This document shows positions 1 through 15,300 of a stretch of DNA of 64,000 bases, in pieces. This DNA comes from Piezodorus guildinii. Taxonomy: Eukaryota; Arthropoda; Insecta; Hemiptera; Pentatomidae. A model generated the notes under the pieces. That model was given only the letters and a program-made list of their open reading frames with translations, was not told the origin of the DNA and made no database searches. The stretch lies in assembly GCA_023052935.1 (NCBI GenBank), contig CM041292.1, positions 91,557,169 through 91,621,168 of the forward strand, written 5' to 3'. Positions within the stretch are counted from its first letter, which is position 1. Every line of letters starts with the position of its first letter. Made by a program: the position numbers and the translations under genes.

Positions 1-2880
1 ACCCCTAGCTGCTCTCTTATCTTGGTGTTCCCTCCGGGTTTGGCCGGCTACTCTTCTGAGGTATTTCATTTCTGAACTGGTTATTCTGTTCTTTAATTTG
101 TCGAGAAGGACCCTGCTCTCACTTCCGTAAAAGAAAGTAGGAAGGTAAATTACATTAAAAATGTGAAGTTTTACCTTTTTCTCTACTTCGCGTTTCCAAA
201 CAGTATTGCAGATTTGGTAATAAATGGTGTTTGCTTTCTTGATCCTATTGGATATTTCTTCTTGGATTTTACCATTTCTGCTAATAACTGTACCTAGGTA
301 CGTGTAGTCTTCTGCAGTCTCCAAGACTTCACCTCCGCAAGTGATCTGTACCTCTTCAGGTTCCCATCCTATTCGCATGACTTTACTTTTGCTTGAGTTT
401 ATGATCTTGCCTTTTCTCTCTAGCTCCGTTTTCCATTCCACTACAGCTTGCGGAAGATTCTGGACGGAGTCCATTATGAGCACAATATCATCGGCATAGA
501 AAAGTGTCTGAGGAAGGACTGTTCTCAGATTCCATTTTCCAACTATTGTTCATGCTGTCCTTTATCTGCATATTTTTAAGACCTAGTCAATCAGTATAAT
601 CAAGAGAAGAAGGCTCAGGCTCTCTCCTTATTTGACACCTCTCATCATATCAAAGCTTCCAGACTCTTTTCCATTTACCCTAACTTTACCCTTTGAGCCT
701 TTATATGAGGATTTAATGGAGTTGTTCAAGCCCCATTTACAATAATTATATTTTTATCTAGATCACATATGTTCTTTTGTTTTAATAATGTGCATGTTTT
801 GGTTTGTTGAAAAACATGTGTTAAAAAGCGTCAGTGAATTATGTTGTTGTGAGTTGTTTTAATACAAGAAAACACTATCCCATCTTTTGTTGAAATAACT
901 CTTTTTTCAAGAAATTCAGCATATCTCGTGAAGCCGAAGTGAAGAAAGCAACCAGGTGGTAAGTTTTCATCTTTCTCACCATTCTTATTCCAACCACCCA
1001 ACAGTCTGAGGAAGAAATTTTTTTTTTTTCAATTCAGAAAAGACCCTTGCCCAAACAGGCGTCTATAAATTCTGAAGGGACGTTCTTTGCCTTCAGTGCA
1101 TTCCATATTTCGACTCTTGGTACTAAATCGAAAGCGGGTTGGGTTGCAGATCTAAAAACACGAGATATACATTTTTATCCCTATCCCAAGCCTTTTCTAT
1201 GATTGTCTTAAGTGAAAATATCTGATCTTGGGTTTTTCTGGAAGGTCTGTATGCAGCTTGTTGTTCAAAGTCCTTTTCTACTATTTCCCGAGTTTCTTCT
1301 CGAGGACTGATGTATATAATATGTGAACCACCTGGGACAAGCATATAGGTCTGTAATTGTTGCAATGCACTTCCTTTCTTGTGAATTGGAATAATGACAT
1401 TATATTCCCCCAGTCTTTAGGAATGGTTTTCTCCTTATATATTTATATCCCTGTAGCACTTTAATAATTTCATAGCCTCCATATTTGATAAGCTCTGGGA
1501 AAATACCATCTCCTTCCGCTGATCTTACCGTCTTGAGTATATCTATGACTTGCATCACTTCTTCCTCTCATACGGTGCTGTCAAAGTCCATGGTTTCGTC
1601 TCTTCTACTTTCTGTTCTCTCATTCGATTGATATTGAGGATCTTTGAACATCTGTGCTCTCTTTATCTGTTTAGAATATCGTTTCCCTGGTAAGAACTAT
1701 TCCTTATTATTTTTTACGTTCTTATGGGTTTGCATTTTTTGCCTTTCAGGTTTTTATCCTTTTCCAGAAAATTTTTATGTTTTTGTTGTAGTCATTCTGC
1801 AGGCTTTTACCAAATTTTCCCCAGCTCTTCTTTTTAGCTTATCTTACAACTAATTTTGCTTCTTTCCTTCTTCAGACATAAAGTTCCCAGGTTTGATCAT
1901 TTTTGCCTTCCACACGATTTTCTTTCTTTGTACAGCTGCCTTCACCATTCTCTCCACCATTTTGATCTTTTTAGTTTGGAGGAATATTTCACATACCTTT
2001 TTTTCCAGCTAGCAGGATCTTATCTTTAATATTTTTCCACATCTTATCTAAAGATGTATCAAGGTTGATTTTCCATAGTTCTGGAGCATACCTTTCTTAA
2101 AATTGTGGATTCTGGAGCTTAGAAATATCAATTTTTATAAAATGTCTTTTTGGCATTTTTCTGGGTTTCAAGAATTGTGTATCGGCTATGAGCATCATGT
2201 AGTCTGAGCTGATTTCCGCTCCTCTAACGACTTTTCCATCTGACATGTGTCTTCTGATGTTTCTGCTGCAGAGAAAGTTACACAGCATTCCTTTCTTTGA
2301 GCGCTAAAAGTAATCTTATGGACTTTATTATGAGGAAATAGGGAGTCCCAATCAGTAGGTTGAAGTCAACGCAAATATAAATGTCGGAAAGATCAGACCA
2401 TTGGTATTTCTTGTCTCCTATCCTCCATGTTTTGCCATCACTCTGTGGGATCACCTGAAATTATTTCCTGGCCTCGCATTGAAATCTCCCAGAATGATTA
2501 TCGCTCTATTCTTATTTTGTATCTTTATAACTTCTTGTTATAATTCAACATAAAATTGTTCTTTATCAAGGATGTCTGAATTCTCTGTAGGGGTATATAT
2601 TCTAATTAAAACTGTACACTTTGATGATATTTCGGTATGCATAGTTATTATCTTCGAAGATAATGGATTCCATTCTTCAACCTTAGCGAGTATGTTATCT
2701 TTCATGATTATTCCTACTCTTTCATTTGCTCTGGTATCCTTTGGGACTCCCGAATATATCATGGTATAGTCCCTAGGCCACTTTAGCTCTCCGTTACCAT
2801 TCTTTTTTAATTCGCAAGCCATCATCTCTGCTATTGTCTCTTCTTCCTTTCCTTTATGTTCCATGCAGCTAGTCGAATTT
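1..2880 (-). mobile_element. Degenerate non-LTR retrotransposon (endonuclease plus reverse transcriptase)
   Basis: Read on the minus strand, the order is that of a LINE ORF2. Endonuclease block at 2538-2864 (YSGVPKDTRANERVGII, TVLIRIYTPTENSD). GDFNAR motif near 2470-2515. End of the EEP domain at 2097-2288 (VVRGAEISSDYMMLIADTQF). RT fingers at 1123-1365 (QQAAYRPSRKTQDQIFSLKT). The 1-540 segment reads ADDIVLIMDSVQNLP, KSKVMRIGWEPEEVQI and DYTYLGTVISRNGKIQEEI. Stops and frameshifts make it inactive, and it is cut by the left edge. It resembles the RTE/CR1-like group; the clade is not certain. It sits in or beyond the last intron of VPS39. Confidence 0.85.
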
Positions 2881-3074
2881 CCTTATGAATGTCATGTCAT
2901 AACCATTGATTTCCATTCTCTCCAAGGCCACTTATTAATAAACTCTGAATCAATAGAACTACTTTGGGGGGTGATTGGCCCAAGCAAAATAGACTAGCTC
3001 TATTTCTAGCCCCAGGAGGGGTCCCTCAATCCGCAACCCAGAGAGACGCACTCCCTAGCAGGCAGGTTCCCCCA

Positions 3075-3315
3075 AGAGGGGGGGGATGGCCGAAATGGTT
3101 AGCGCGCGCTGCTTTAAACACGTGTTGCTACCAGATGACCAATACCTTGAAACCAAAAATTACGAGTTCAACTCTCGGAACCGGAGAGGACTTTTATCTT
3201 GGCATTAATCCCCCTGCCCTCACCCCTAGTCGGAGAACCCTCCCCTCCCCTATATAGCCTTCAAAGGAGAGGTAGGAGTGGGAAAAAAAAAAATGTTCCG
3301 CCGAGAGCAAAAAAA
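3075..3315 (+). mobile_element. tRNA-headed SINE, family E
   Basis: A tRNA-like head (GATGGCCGAAATGGTTAGCG as box A region, GAGTTCAACTCTCG as box B region) is followed by a C-rich body (AATCCCCCTGCCCTCACCCC, GCCTTCAAAGGAGAGG) and two A-runs. Base composition is far above the AT-rich surroundings. A 5'-truncated relative of the body is present near 49,790-49,915 on the minus strand, which supports a dispersed family. Confidence 0.6.
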
Positions 3316-3415
3316 AAATTAATAAACTGTGCAATTTAATAATATCGCTTTTTATAACAATGAAAACATTTTCAAACAATTAGAAATATACAACTTAATG
3401 TAAAATATATCTTAC

Positions 3416-6212
3416 CTTTGATTTCCAAATCTTTTCTTGCAAACTGGACAAACCATATTTTCATCAATTACAATTTTTTTAGCTTCAAATTCCATTTTCT
3501 CTTTCCTGACCTGAAAAGATAATACAGAAGATTATAAATTAGAAAATGGACAATGCTGATTGGATTTAAATATTTTCATAAGATTTTCTTTATAATTTAT
3601 AGTCACATTACCTGAAAAGAACCATGAATAAACAAGAAACATGAAGGCACGCACGCACACACACACGCGCACCCGCACACACATATTTCTCATTATCTCA
3701 CACAGAAAATTAAATTTTAATATTTTTAAGCAAATTCGGACATTTCAAGCAGCTATTACTCTTTAATTGTTAGGAAGTCAATTTCCCAGATCTTAAAAAT
3801 GTCTACTTTATAGCTTTGAAATGGTGCAAAACAAGCCCACTTTCATGGGTCAATTTAGGATATGAGGATGAAAGAATTAAAATGATGATGCAGCCCCAGC
3901 ATGAAATCATCAATTTATATAAAAGTAGGAGAAGATGGGTACTAACTGGATTGGCACTAAAGCCAACAAGTTCGATGTTAAGAAGCTAGAGCTTTTGGGA
4001 GAGCTACAGTTTAGATTAGGTGATTGAAAGAAGTAGTTTTGGAAGGTCTCACTTTATGAGCTGAGATTGACCACTAAGAAAAGAAATATTACTCTGTCGT
4101 AAGAAATAGTACTAGTACTAGCCCTTTTGTGGGTTCACTTCTTATTGGTGGGCACAAATTCGGGTAGACTATGAAGGATTCTAGAAAAAAATGTGGAATC
4201 ATAAAAGAATATCAATTCTCAGTTCCAACTTGTGGTATATTTGATACAACCAAGCACACAGTAATATCCTTGGATGAATATAACATCAATGTTATATTCA
4301 TCAAACTTATCACAGTTCAAACTTATCAAGGAAAAACAGAATAAAACCACCAACACATCACATGTGGGAAGGGTATTAATGCCTTTTATGGCGACTGATC
4401 GTTATCTGTAGGTGAGGTATTTTTACTGTTTGCGCTGTATGATGGTTATTGTCTGGTAAAGTATTAGTTGCAATGCCTCACATTTAATACATTAACAAGG
4501 AAGAGTTCTGTTTGTTGAAACTAACCCTCCTTCATGGAGTATGAAGAGGGGTTGGACAGAGGCAAAAACTGTCAAATTAGCCTGAGAAGCATATAGCTAG
4601 CCAATTCAGACGCTAAGCTTCATTGTTGTTGATGGTCGTACTATCAATTTTAGCATTTCTAATCAAGAATAATCGTAAGCCATTTATAACCTTTTTATCT
4701 GTTTCCCTTAATGTTAATGGATAGTATTATTTTACATTATTATTTCTACTAATTAAAATGTCCAAAAAAATAAAGATAGGGCCATCTCATGTTCTATTTA
4801 AATTGAAATCCATGAGGATACCAAATTAATAAGAATTTAAATACAACACAGACATAGAATACATAAATCAACGCTGGTGTCCATCATTCTAATACCTGTA
4901 GTCTCTGGGTGTTTAAAAGGCCTTTAAGAAGTTGTGCAGATCTTCTTTCACCTGTCAATTTCAATAAAGCTGCTATTAAATAATGCCTCAAACTACCGAC
5001 CTGTATGTTATCAGGCAACTGTTCAAGTGTTTCTAGAGGAGGGAGTCTGAAAAATGGCATTCAAATTAGTTTTAGAATATGTACTATAAAGCACAATATA
5101 AATAGTTTTAAAAAAATAAACTAAAAAAAAAAAAAAAACACGCTATGTATGATTTTATTTCATTATAATTATGCAATTTTAAACATACAAAATTAACACA
5201 AAATCTTCCCAGAATAAATTTATGAAATATATTAACTAATGAGAAAATAATTGTGGGGAAAAAAAATTAAGTTATCAGATGGGGAAATTGAATATTTTCT
5301 CTTAGTTAATGTTGTCTTACATGAGCTCGCAACAAATCATTGTTATGGTTGTCAAGATATCACAACTGTTTCCTATTAAAAAAATATGATTAATTTGATT
5401 TTACTGATGATTTGATTTATTATGAATTTGATTTTATGATTGTTCAGTGGAACCTCGATTATCTGAAATAACAAGGTCTAGTCAGATTTTGGTTAAACAA
5501 ATTTTTCAGATTAAGGCAAGTCATTCTTAAAACATTATAAATAATTAGGAATAAATCTTGATATTTTATTTAATTTTACCAGATTTTCGTCCTAATCATG
5601 AGAGCCATAATCAGGTTACGAGAGTTTTGAGAGAACAAAATAAAAACTCTAATGTTGTAAACTGTAAATTTTAATTATGTAACGTAAACGATGCACCTTC
5701 ATGCAAATATAAAGTTTACACTGTCATAATCATTCTTAAAATAAATTTAAATATCATAATAAACAATATGTAGACCCTTTTTTACTGATGCTTTGGCATA
5801 ATTTTGCTTAAAGTTAGGTATTTTTTTCTTTTTGGAATATATAGTTCAATAATAAAGTAATTAGTTTGGTACATTGTCCAACTTTTTAAATATCTACTAT
5901 TTTTTTTAGATATATTTTATTAATTGTTATCACGGTGATTTTATAATGGAATTAGTTCAGTTTTAGAAACTAACTTTTAAATAACGAAAAATTCGAAGTA
6001 TTTATGGGATTCCTCTTGACTAATAAATTAATTCTGAAAAGACATCTTAAAAATTACATATAAATAACACAAGTAAAATACCGATCAGGATGACTCTCCA
6101 AAAGTGCCAATGCTGTTTCAAGATCTGGTGTAGTATGAGTCAAATATGAACTATCAACACCAGGTAAATCATCCAAAGGACAAGTTAAGAGCTTCACAAC
6201 TTCAATATAAAC
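3416..6212 (-). CDS. Vps39: VPS39 C-terminal exons 14-16 with partial zinc-finger motif
   Basis: Exon 14 (6082-6212) encodes VYIEVVKLLTCPLDDLPG and TTPDLETALALLESHPDR. Exon 15 (4896-5046) encodes LETLEQLPDNIQVGSLRHY and RRSAQLLKGLLNTQRLQ. Exon 16 (3416-3510) encodes VRKEKMEFEAKKIVIDE followed by NMVCPVCKKRFGNQ, the first CxxC of the C-terminal RING-like finger, and ends in phase 2 at AG|GTAAGA. In human VPS39 about 24 residues follow (RYPNGVVVHYFC type). No such reading was found between this exon and the left edge. That interval is filled by a SINE and a degenerate LINE, so the last intron is at least 3.4 kb. Confidence 0.9.
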
Positions 6213-9200
6213 CTTAAAGTAAAGAAATTCTTTACGACAACAATAATTAATTGTTTAAAGAACTATAATTTTATCAAAAATAATGGTAATTGTTGTATTA
6301 AAAAACAATAAAAAAAAACCAGATCAAATTGAAGAGCACAACTATAAATAAAACTCATAAATTATTGTCATTTGAAGCAGTTATGTACACTAAATGAAGA
6401 ATATTGATATAAATATAAAATATAAAATATTAATACTATTTTCAATCCTTGATCTTCTGCCACAATGTAGCTAGTAGATTGATTATTGATAGACTAAGAG
6501 AAACTACCTGTCAGTTTATTTTTCTTATTTACAGGTAAAAATTCAAAATTAATTGTTATTGAAACAAGATTAAAGAGTTTTAGGGCTTCCAGAAAGGTGT
6601 TTATATGCTAAATGTGGTAAAAAATCATCAATATTAAAAATTTTCAGTTAGAAAACTATAAAAAAAGTATAATATTTAATATTAAAAGCAATAATAATTG
6701 AAAAAAACAACAACATACATTCTCACTTCCAGTCTTTTTTGAAGTAAACACTCTATCACAGTATTCCAAAGCACGCCTATAATCTCCAAGTACTAATATA
6801 TAGATGCCAAGAGCATGTTCATGTCTTCCAAGTTTGCCATTAATGATGGCTCTTTCTTCAAACATACCTAATGAATGAATGATTACATATAAGTTAAATT
6901 AAATCTTATAAAATACTTACTTAATACAACAGTATTCATAAAGCTATAAAGAAGCAAGTAATTGAACACTCTTTATTTGTTTGGGTTGATTAAAATACAA
7001 AGATTTTTATCATAGGCATCAAACTCTAATTTAAAAAGGGTCACCTGTGGTGTGGTGGCTAGCATGCCTTCTACCTTCCATGCCCAAGGTCACAGATTCA
7101 AACCTGGCAGATGACCCTAGGATTTTTTAATGGAAGTAAAACATCTTTGGTCATGCTACCCTTCAGAGGGGGTGTAAAATGGTGGTCAGAGCCTGTATCC
7201 TAATAAAAACTGGATAGGCAAAATTTAGGACTCCCACTATAACATAGTCCTATTGGTCTTAGTCCATGTAGCATGTAACATAGTCCAAGTAGCATAAAGA
7301 GATGTTAAAAGAATAAATAATAAACTCTAATAAAAATGAAAGTGTTTAATTCCTTCAAAATACTTTTTTCTTCTGTTCACTAGAACCCTCCTTATTTCTT
7401 CATGAAGAAATGGATAGTGTAAAAAAAATAAGTCAAAAAAGTTAAAGATATAAAAAATTCAACCTGTAAAATGTAAGCCTCATTAACTGATTAATGGAAC
7501 TACTAAACGAAAGAGTACATATTACTCAAATCAGAACTGAAAAAAAAAAGCAGAAGCTGTTGAGAAAAAACAACTTTGACTTTGAACATGACTTCAAAAC
7601 AAATTATTTTTTGCTTAACTTAACTGCTGCAAAAAAAAAGTAAAATGAAATAAAAAACTAGAAAGAGCTTGCATTTAAATTGAAAACTGGTAAAACAATC
7701 AAAAAAAAAATTTCATACTTCAGGTTTGTTTTCCTTTCTAAAGCATACCCTATAATATTGAATATATATAAATATAAACATATCTTGCACACAGTAATAA
7801 ATAAATATCTGGTGTTGTGATAAGAGACCTTCATGTATTCTTATATAATTGCAGTGAATATTGGACAAATAGTATTCATATCTCAGAGGCTTACGACATG
7901 TTCTCTTTACCATAAGACAAAACCTATCATCTATCTATGACATGATAGGTGCGTACATGTCAACCACATTCCAAACTCAATACTTCATTGCAGCCAAATT
8001 AATTGATCTACAGTATTATGACGTAGAGGAAAAAGTTTAAAGATAGTTGAGGAAAATGAATAATTGACCTTACAAAGCATCCTCCACTTACTTTACCAAG
8101 AATGGTAGCAGTAATACTTTTTTTCCTAACCAGGATAGAAAATGGAATTAAGAAGAAATGATAGCTGCTAATACTTGTTAAACTGATAACTTCATTAATG
8201 ATAACAGACAAATCGTTAACCCAACAGTGAAGAATGAAATAACAGTAATTCATAATCTGGCATTGCAAAAACATACACACTAACAAATGTATAAAAAATC
8301 TTGCACACGCAACACACAAATTTCACTTACCTCCATTATTAAAATCAATTTAAGAATTTTTAAATACAGTTAGTGATAAAAGATATCGGCAAGTGAAAGT
8401 AAAAAATTTAAAGAATTAATTAAATTAATTTTCGATTGAAACATGTGCTTTATTAAATAAACTATTATATTATTATCTACAATAATCAGTTAGATATATT
8501 GGCTTTTCATCACTCTCTATTAACTTTTACAATTTTGTGTCTAAGATAATACTTTTTCTAAAATATTTAGCTCTCCAAGAGTATATTATACATCTATATT
8601 ACTATTTTCATGTTCAAAAAAACCAAATATTACATTAAAAAAATATTTTAGCTCTTTTCTCCTTGAGTCAGTTATCAAATTTTATATTTATCCACTTTTT
8701 ATCAATCTTAAAAGGTACTTAAAAGAAGAAATTTAAAAAAAAAATTGGCATTTAAGTTCTGTCAGACTATTTCAATCAGAATGTAACCTACATGTTATTA
8801 GAGCCCATTAAATTTTTACATGGACATAACGAGTTTAATAAAAATCCTTAGAGCCGTTTTTGAGAAAATCGTAAAATGAACCAAATGTTTGATAAATGCT
8901 TCTGGTTCACCGATTTCGAAAGTTTTTTTTATTTCACACACAGACTTTTTATGCAGGACTAGTTCCTTTGGACTCAGGGGACCCAAAAAGTGTATTTATA
9001 GTGAAAACTAGAATCTAAAAAATTGGACAATCGCAATACTTTTCTTTCCTACACATTTCATATATAGATGAGCAAAAGTAAAATGAGTGGTTCAGTAATA
9101 TTCTAATAATTTAATTAAAGCAGAGGATAAAAAGTACTACAAAATAATAAATCAACTTACAGTTTCTCGGGAAATGAATAAGAACTGCTTCTGGATTATA

Positions 9201-12200
9201 ATAATCAGATTTTGCTAAGAAAGCTAAAAGTTTAGTCCTTATAGTATTAGCTCTAGGATCTTCAAGTCCTAAAGATTGAATTCTTTCTCGATACTGATGT
9301 ACTAAGGCATTGTGGAAAATGCTATTAGTCTCTTTGCATATATGTATAACATGTTCCTGAAAGACATACCAAATGTTTAATAGAATTTTAAAACAAAACA
9401 TTGGACAATTTAAAATTTGAGACATATGATAAAAACTTTGTACAATAGAAATATAAAAAATAATTACCAACCAGATATAAAATCACCAAATTAGGCTTGT
9501 TAGCTTTCAGTAGGAAGTCCAAAACTTTTGGCCGAGGAAGGTAGTCTCCTTCTCGTACCTCTTCGGTAAATATTTTAAGACCTTCTTCAGGAGAGACTTC
9601 TAACACCCAATCAGCGTACTTAAAAATATAATCGGAATGTTCTTTCCCTGTAAAACATGTTGATAACTACAATAAATAATACAACTAAGCTCATAAACTG
9701 AAAAAATCTCATTTAATCGCTTTTTTATAATTAATGATGATATAAAAAATACCTAAATTTTGGAGATAATGGACAATAGGAGTTGTTCCCCATAATGGAG
9801 AATCTTCAACACTGCTTTGTTTTTTCAAAAGTTCAAGAGCTTTTTCATGAAGACCTTTGGTCTGATAAAGTATGACTAATTCTGAGTCTTTTCTCCACTT
9901 TTTAAGAGTTTTCTCAGCCTCTTCAAGATTACAATAATTTCTTCGCAAAAGTGGAGCAACTAATGCATCATTTGTCTAGAAATATTTATAATAATTTATG
10001 TTATTCATCAAACAATCAACAGACAATACCTTAATATTAAAGAGATTTGAGATAAAGCATAAATATATTACACGAAACTTTTAAGTATAGGAGACTGAAA
10101 CATTTTGAAAGGTATGTATATTCCAAGTCACTATTAATGATAAATTATACTTGCCACTTTATTGTGGTAAGTAAGGCAAGTTGGAATACATGGTATAACT
10201 CTTAAGAATTAGCAAGGGTAGACGAGTTGAATCTAATATATCTTGGTTTTTTGTTTATTAAAACAGTGATGAAAGATCATAATAATTCGGTTACTAGACT
10301 TTCTATGAATAGGCCCACACTTCACTTTAAAATGGTTCAAAGAAGTGTTTTCACATAAAAGTAAATAATTAAGTATTTTAAAATATAGTTTCAAGTGTAA
10401 ATATCACTGAATGTAAATATTTTGTAAATACGCTTTACACTTTGTTACCTGTAAGACAACCCACATGTAAGAAAACCCTAGTCATAGTTATTTATATTCA
10501 TCAGGATAGGTCCTACTTTAATGGTTACAGTTAAAAGTAATTCATTTCCGTACTTTATATGCACCTAGTAAATATCCTTTTTTTCTTTTTTTTTTTCCTT
10601 TCTAACTTTTTATAAAGTTTGTTTCCATCCTTTTAACTTAAAATAAGGCAAAAAGATGTGTTTTTATCCTTGATATTACCAAAGTATATGTTAACAAGAG
10701 TAGAAGGGTGGGGATTAATACCATGGGACTGCCACAAAATATATTTAAGCCTGTCTAAACCAGATCCAAACCCCCAAGCACTTAACACAAATAAGGGGTT
10801 ATCTTGTGGTTGTTTATCATCTCCCTAAAAGCTAAAAGCGCTTTCTGAACTGTCTGTTATAATGCAGCATGTGTCATTGGCAAAATGCTACCAAAATCAG
10901 CTGATCACTGAAGAGCGAAGACGCTCATATAACAGAGTGTCCCGTATTTCCAGGACTGAGGAGAGAATAGAAATGGTTCGGAAATGGTAGGGTCGATGGG
11001 ATGCTGCAACGAAAGGAAGGTGGACCTACAGGCTGGTTTCCCCAATTCAACCCTGGGTAGCAAGAAAGTACGGCGAGATAGACTTCTACTTCACTCAGTT
11101 CTCAACAGGATATGGCTGCTTCCGTGCCTATCAGTATAGGTTTAAGTTAGACGATACAGGAGAATGTCCAGTGTGCCCGGGAGTAGAAGAGAGTGTGGCC
11201 CATGTTTTCTTCTGCTGTACCCGCTTCCAGGGAGAGAGGAAAGACTTCAAGCTTATCTGTGGTGCTGAACCAATGGCCGATAATATCATTAGTTTAATGC
11301 TGTTCTCGCAGGATTATAGGATGGCTGGCAAACACATGTCACCAGATATTATAAAGAAACATAGGGGTTATCTTGAGACAAGATGATTATGCTTTTGGAT
11401 ATAACTATACCTGATCTATACTAAATGCTAAAAATGTCAATTTGATTTAAGAGACTTTTATGTCCTCACCAGCCAAATCAAAATTATTTTCATTCAAATC
11501 ATAAGTGGTGTGAATTCAGCCTTAAGATTTTTTTCTAAAAACGATATTAAATTTACATATTACATTATATATTAAAGTTAATTTTAAGAACAAATTTTCA
11601 TATTTACATTACTTACTTGTAAATAGCACTTTAGAAGGGTCGTATCGATTATTTGTAACAACTGTTCATTTTTCTTTTTTTGATTTGAAGACTGATCAAG
11701 TGCTTGCTTATCTGGTTCCATATTTGAATTTTCAAGCATTATTTTATGTCTTACCTATAAAAGAGAAAATTTTATTAAAACGAAAATGCAATAGCAGCAA
11801 CATTAATCCCTAACCAGGCAAGAAATAACTTTTTTTTTCAGATTTTTTAAAACTTTTAAAAATGTAATAGATATATCTGTCCAACTCTGTGTTGTACTAG
11901 TTATTTGAGCTGATAAATATTCTATTCATTAAAACATGAAAGTAAGAATACAACAATAAACTTCAGACACAAAGTATAATAACATAGGTAAATGATTTCT
12001 TCTTACATGAGTAAGGTATGTAATTAAAGCAACATAGCCAGCTTCTTCTAAATCATTATCACCTGGTCCTTCATCACCACTATGTAACAATAGCCCAGGA
12101 AATAACTTAATAACTTCATAAGGGTCTAAAAAAACAATATTAATGAGCAAAATTAAGAAATAAAAATTTAAAATTACAGTTGATCAAATTAATAATAATA

Positions 12201-12304
12201 AATATAGAAAACTTAAGGATATTTCATTATTAAAAAAGGCTTGAATAAGATCTTCATCTGATTCTGAAATCTTAAGTATATATTACATAACTATTTTAAA
12301 GTTA

Positions 12305-12335
<31 letters not shown>

Positions 12336-15300
12336 TATACACATAAATCTTGTGCCACGATGTATGTTCGCGATAAACTCTGAAATTACTGAACCGAATT
12401 TGATAAAACTTCGTAAGTATCTGTTATTTGGTCCAACTTAAAAGATAGGATGGTTTTATCTATTATTATTACTATTCTAAATGGTTGAAAATATATTTTT
12501 CAATGTAAACAGAGCCTACAATTCGGCCGAAAGAAGTTGTTACTGCGCATGCTGTGGAGACCATCATCTAATCTCGCAGTGCCCAAAGAAGGAAATCACA
12601 CCTGCTGTATGTCACAATTTTAAAGGTGGTCATGAGGCATCTACTATAGAATGCCCCATCTGCCAGAAACTGTTGAAGACATGGTGAGAGACATCTACGA
12701 AGATTACTGCAGCTAGCACTGCAAAGATGCCGAGTAGACCGGTCCAACAGGACCTTGCTAACTCTGTCCTGATGGATAGACCATCACCAAAACCTGGCCA
12801 ATTTCAGGCTGGGGAAAACCCCCAACACCTGACTTACTCTGCCCCCCTTCTCTCCCCGCCAGCCCAAGGAATACAACCACCTACAGCCCAATCTCCTTTT
12901 GCTCCTGAATCTGACAAGATAGAATTCATCTTGAACCAGCTGAACAGTATGTTGGGATTACTAACCAAGCTTGTTGAGAAGACGTGTTCATCAGAGAAGA
13001 AATGCAAGTGCCAAAATGATTCAACACCAGATCATCAGTTATAAAATCAGAGGCCACTTACCAAAGATGGCTGAAATTGAGCTCCTTCGGCAACAGCACA
13101 GGCCTTTAGTTGTGGGATTGAAAGATGCCATGCTTCCCACCTCAGCTTGATTACACTTTCAGGGTTATACGGGAAGTGTGTTCACCTGGATCATTGGGGA
13201 GATCTTAATGCTCGTCATACTGCTTGGCTGTGTAGTAGCAACAATCCACTCGGTACTTATATAACCAAGACCAGGCTAACTGTCTCCCACCCAGGAGTGC
13301 ACACCTTCATACATCAGTCTGATCTGAATGGACTTCCACACTGGACCTGCTCCTAACTAGGGGTTTACATACCATCACGGATTACCAAGCACTGCCATAC
13401 GGACTGCCGGATCACCGGCCTGTGGTATACATCTTTAAAAAGGCTAATTGGAAAGGATACAGGTCGTGTTGAAGAAATGCTGCCAAGAGTGGAACCTCTC
13501 CGGATTGAATCTGAGGTGGAGGCGGTGTCGGTCATTACCAAAACTATTAAGAGCTCAGCCTAAAGGAATCATTCTTAAGTTCACTCTGCAACAAGTGCCA
13601 TCAGACAACCTCCACGGCACATCCTCACTCTGGTCGGTCAAAGAAATTTCATATAAGGGGATGACACGGCAGATAGCCGGTCTAATGCATGACTGGAAGA
13701 TGTCTCTCTGGCAAGAGCAACTCCGCAGGAACCACAATGACCATCAGCAATTCTTGAAACTAGTGAGGACCCATGTAATGAAAAGGTCTGTCCACTTGAC
13801 ACCAAGTGGTAACCTGCTAACTTCCGGAGAACAGGCTGGACACCTGACCAAGGGCTATACTGTGAAGGAATCTGAATGGAGGAAAGATGCACCCAGACTT
13901 TCAGAGTGAAGACTACTGACCCCAAATGAGAAGCACATCTTCTTCACCTTCAGCCATCTTGAGTCTGTAGTATGGGGCACTAAAAGAAATAAATTGTCAG
14001 GGCAGGATGATGTTCCATACGTACTGTTAAAGATGCTTCCTAGGAAGGGTAATGTCTTTCTATTGAACATTTTCAACTCCTGCATTCGGATTTAGTACTT
14101 TCCTGGTAACTGGAAACATGCAATTATGGTACCACTACTCAAACTGGGGAAGAAAGAAGATTCAACTATTGTCCAATCAGCGTGACATTGGACAGACATC
14201 TTACCTTCTCCAGTCACATTTGGGAGAGATTGAAATTGGCTCGACTAAAGACGCATAAGATCTACTATCTGCTGATGTCGCCGCAGCTCTCTTTACATCT
14301 GAAACTTCAAATTTATAAGGCCATTATCAGGCTTAACCTGCTCTATGGTACACCACTGTTACGCTATCTTTATAACACGACTCTTCAGAGGCTGCAGAGC
14401 TTCCAGAACTCTGTCCTTCGACAGATCGTCCATGGCACTTCGTTCCAAAGGGCATGAAATATTCACATCCACGAGGAGCTTTAGCTATCCCCAGTGCCTG
14501 AGTATATAGGTGGGAGGCACATCAAGTTCTTTGATGGGCTAAAGGCCTATGCCAACCCTTTCTTCAGAGATACTGCACCACCACCCAGGCCTGGGAGGTG
14601 GCAAAGCACTGTCCCCTTGAAACCAAAGAATCCACAATAAACATTATAAATATAAACTATTTTCTTACAATTTTTTTATTTTTTGAGGCATATATGAGTA
14701 TAACACAATCATGAAGAACACAAATTTTGGGAGGATTCATATTGATGGAGTTTGGCTGACCGTTGAGAATATTAGCTGAGGAAGATGGTTGGAGGTGCGG
14801 TCATCAGAAAGAAACACACATTAAAAGGTGGTACTTATTTTAATTGTGTAGCAAAGATTCGGCCCACATCACAATGTGATCGGCCACAGACTTTCATCAG
14901 AGTGACTCTGAGACGGTGTCTCAGAAGTCCTTCAGAAAAATTTCTTATCATGAAACAAATTTTGGGAGAGGACAAAAAGGTAAACAGCCTTGTTCAGAAC
15001 TGTTTTCATCTTCTCTATTATCCTTCTGGATGGTTTCAACAGGACTGTAAGTAACTTCAGATACTAGTTGAATTCTTCCTAATATCAGCATTACAATGTG
15101 CTGTCATTAATATTTATTGATACAAAAAATTGAAACCCCCTAAACGAGTGCAGTATAAATGCGCGCTTAGTAAACAAAAGTGGCAAAAGATGTTTGATAG
15201 CAAGCTCCTTAACTATTCATGAAAATAAAGCATACCAATTATTATTTATAAACTAATGCATAGAATGTATTATAATTACTTGTTTTTAGTTCTAAGAATT

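Noticed and set aside
1..3415. Last exon of VPS39
   Set aside because: No minus-strand reading resembling the YPNGVVVHYFC end with an acceptor in the required phase was found; the interval is LINE and SINE sequence.
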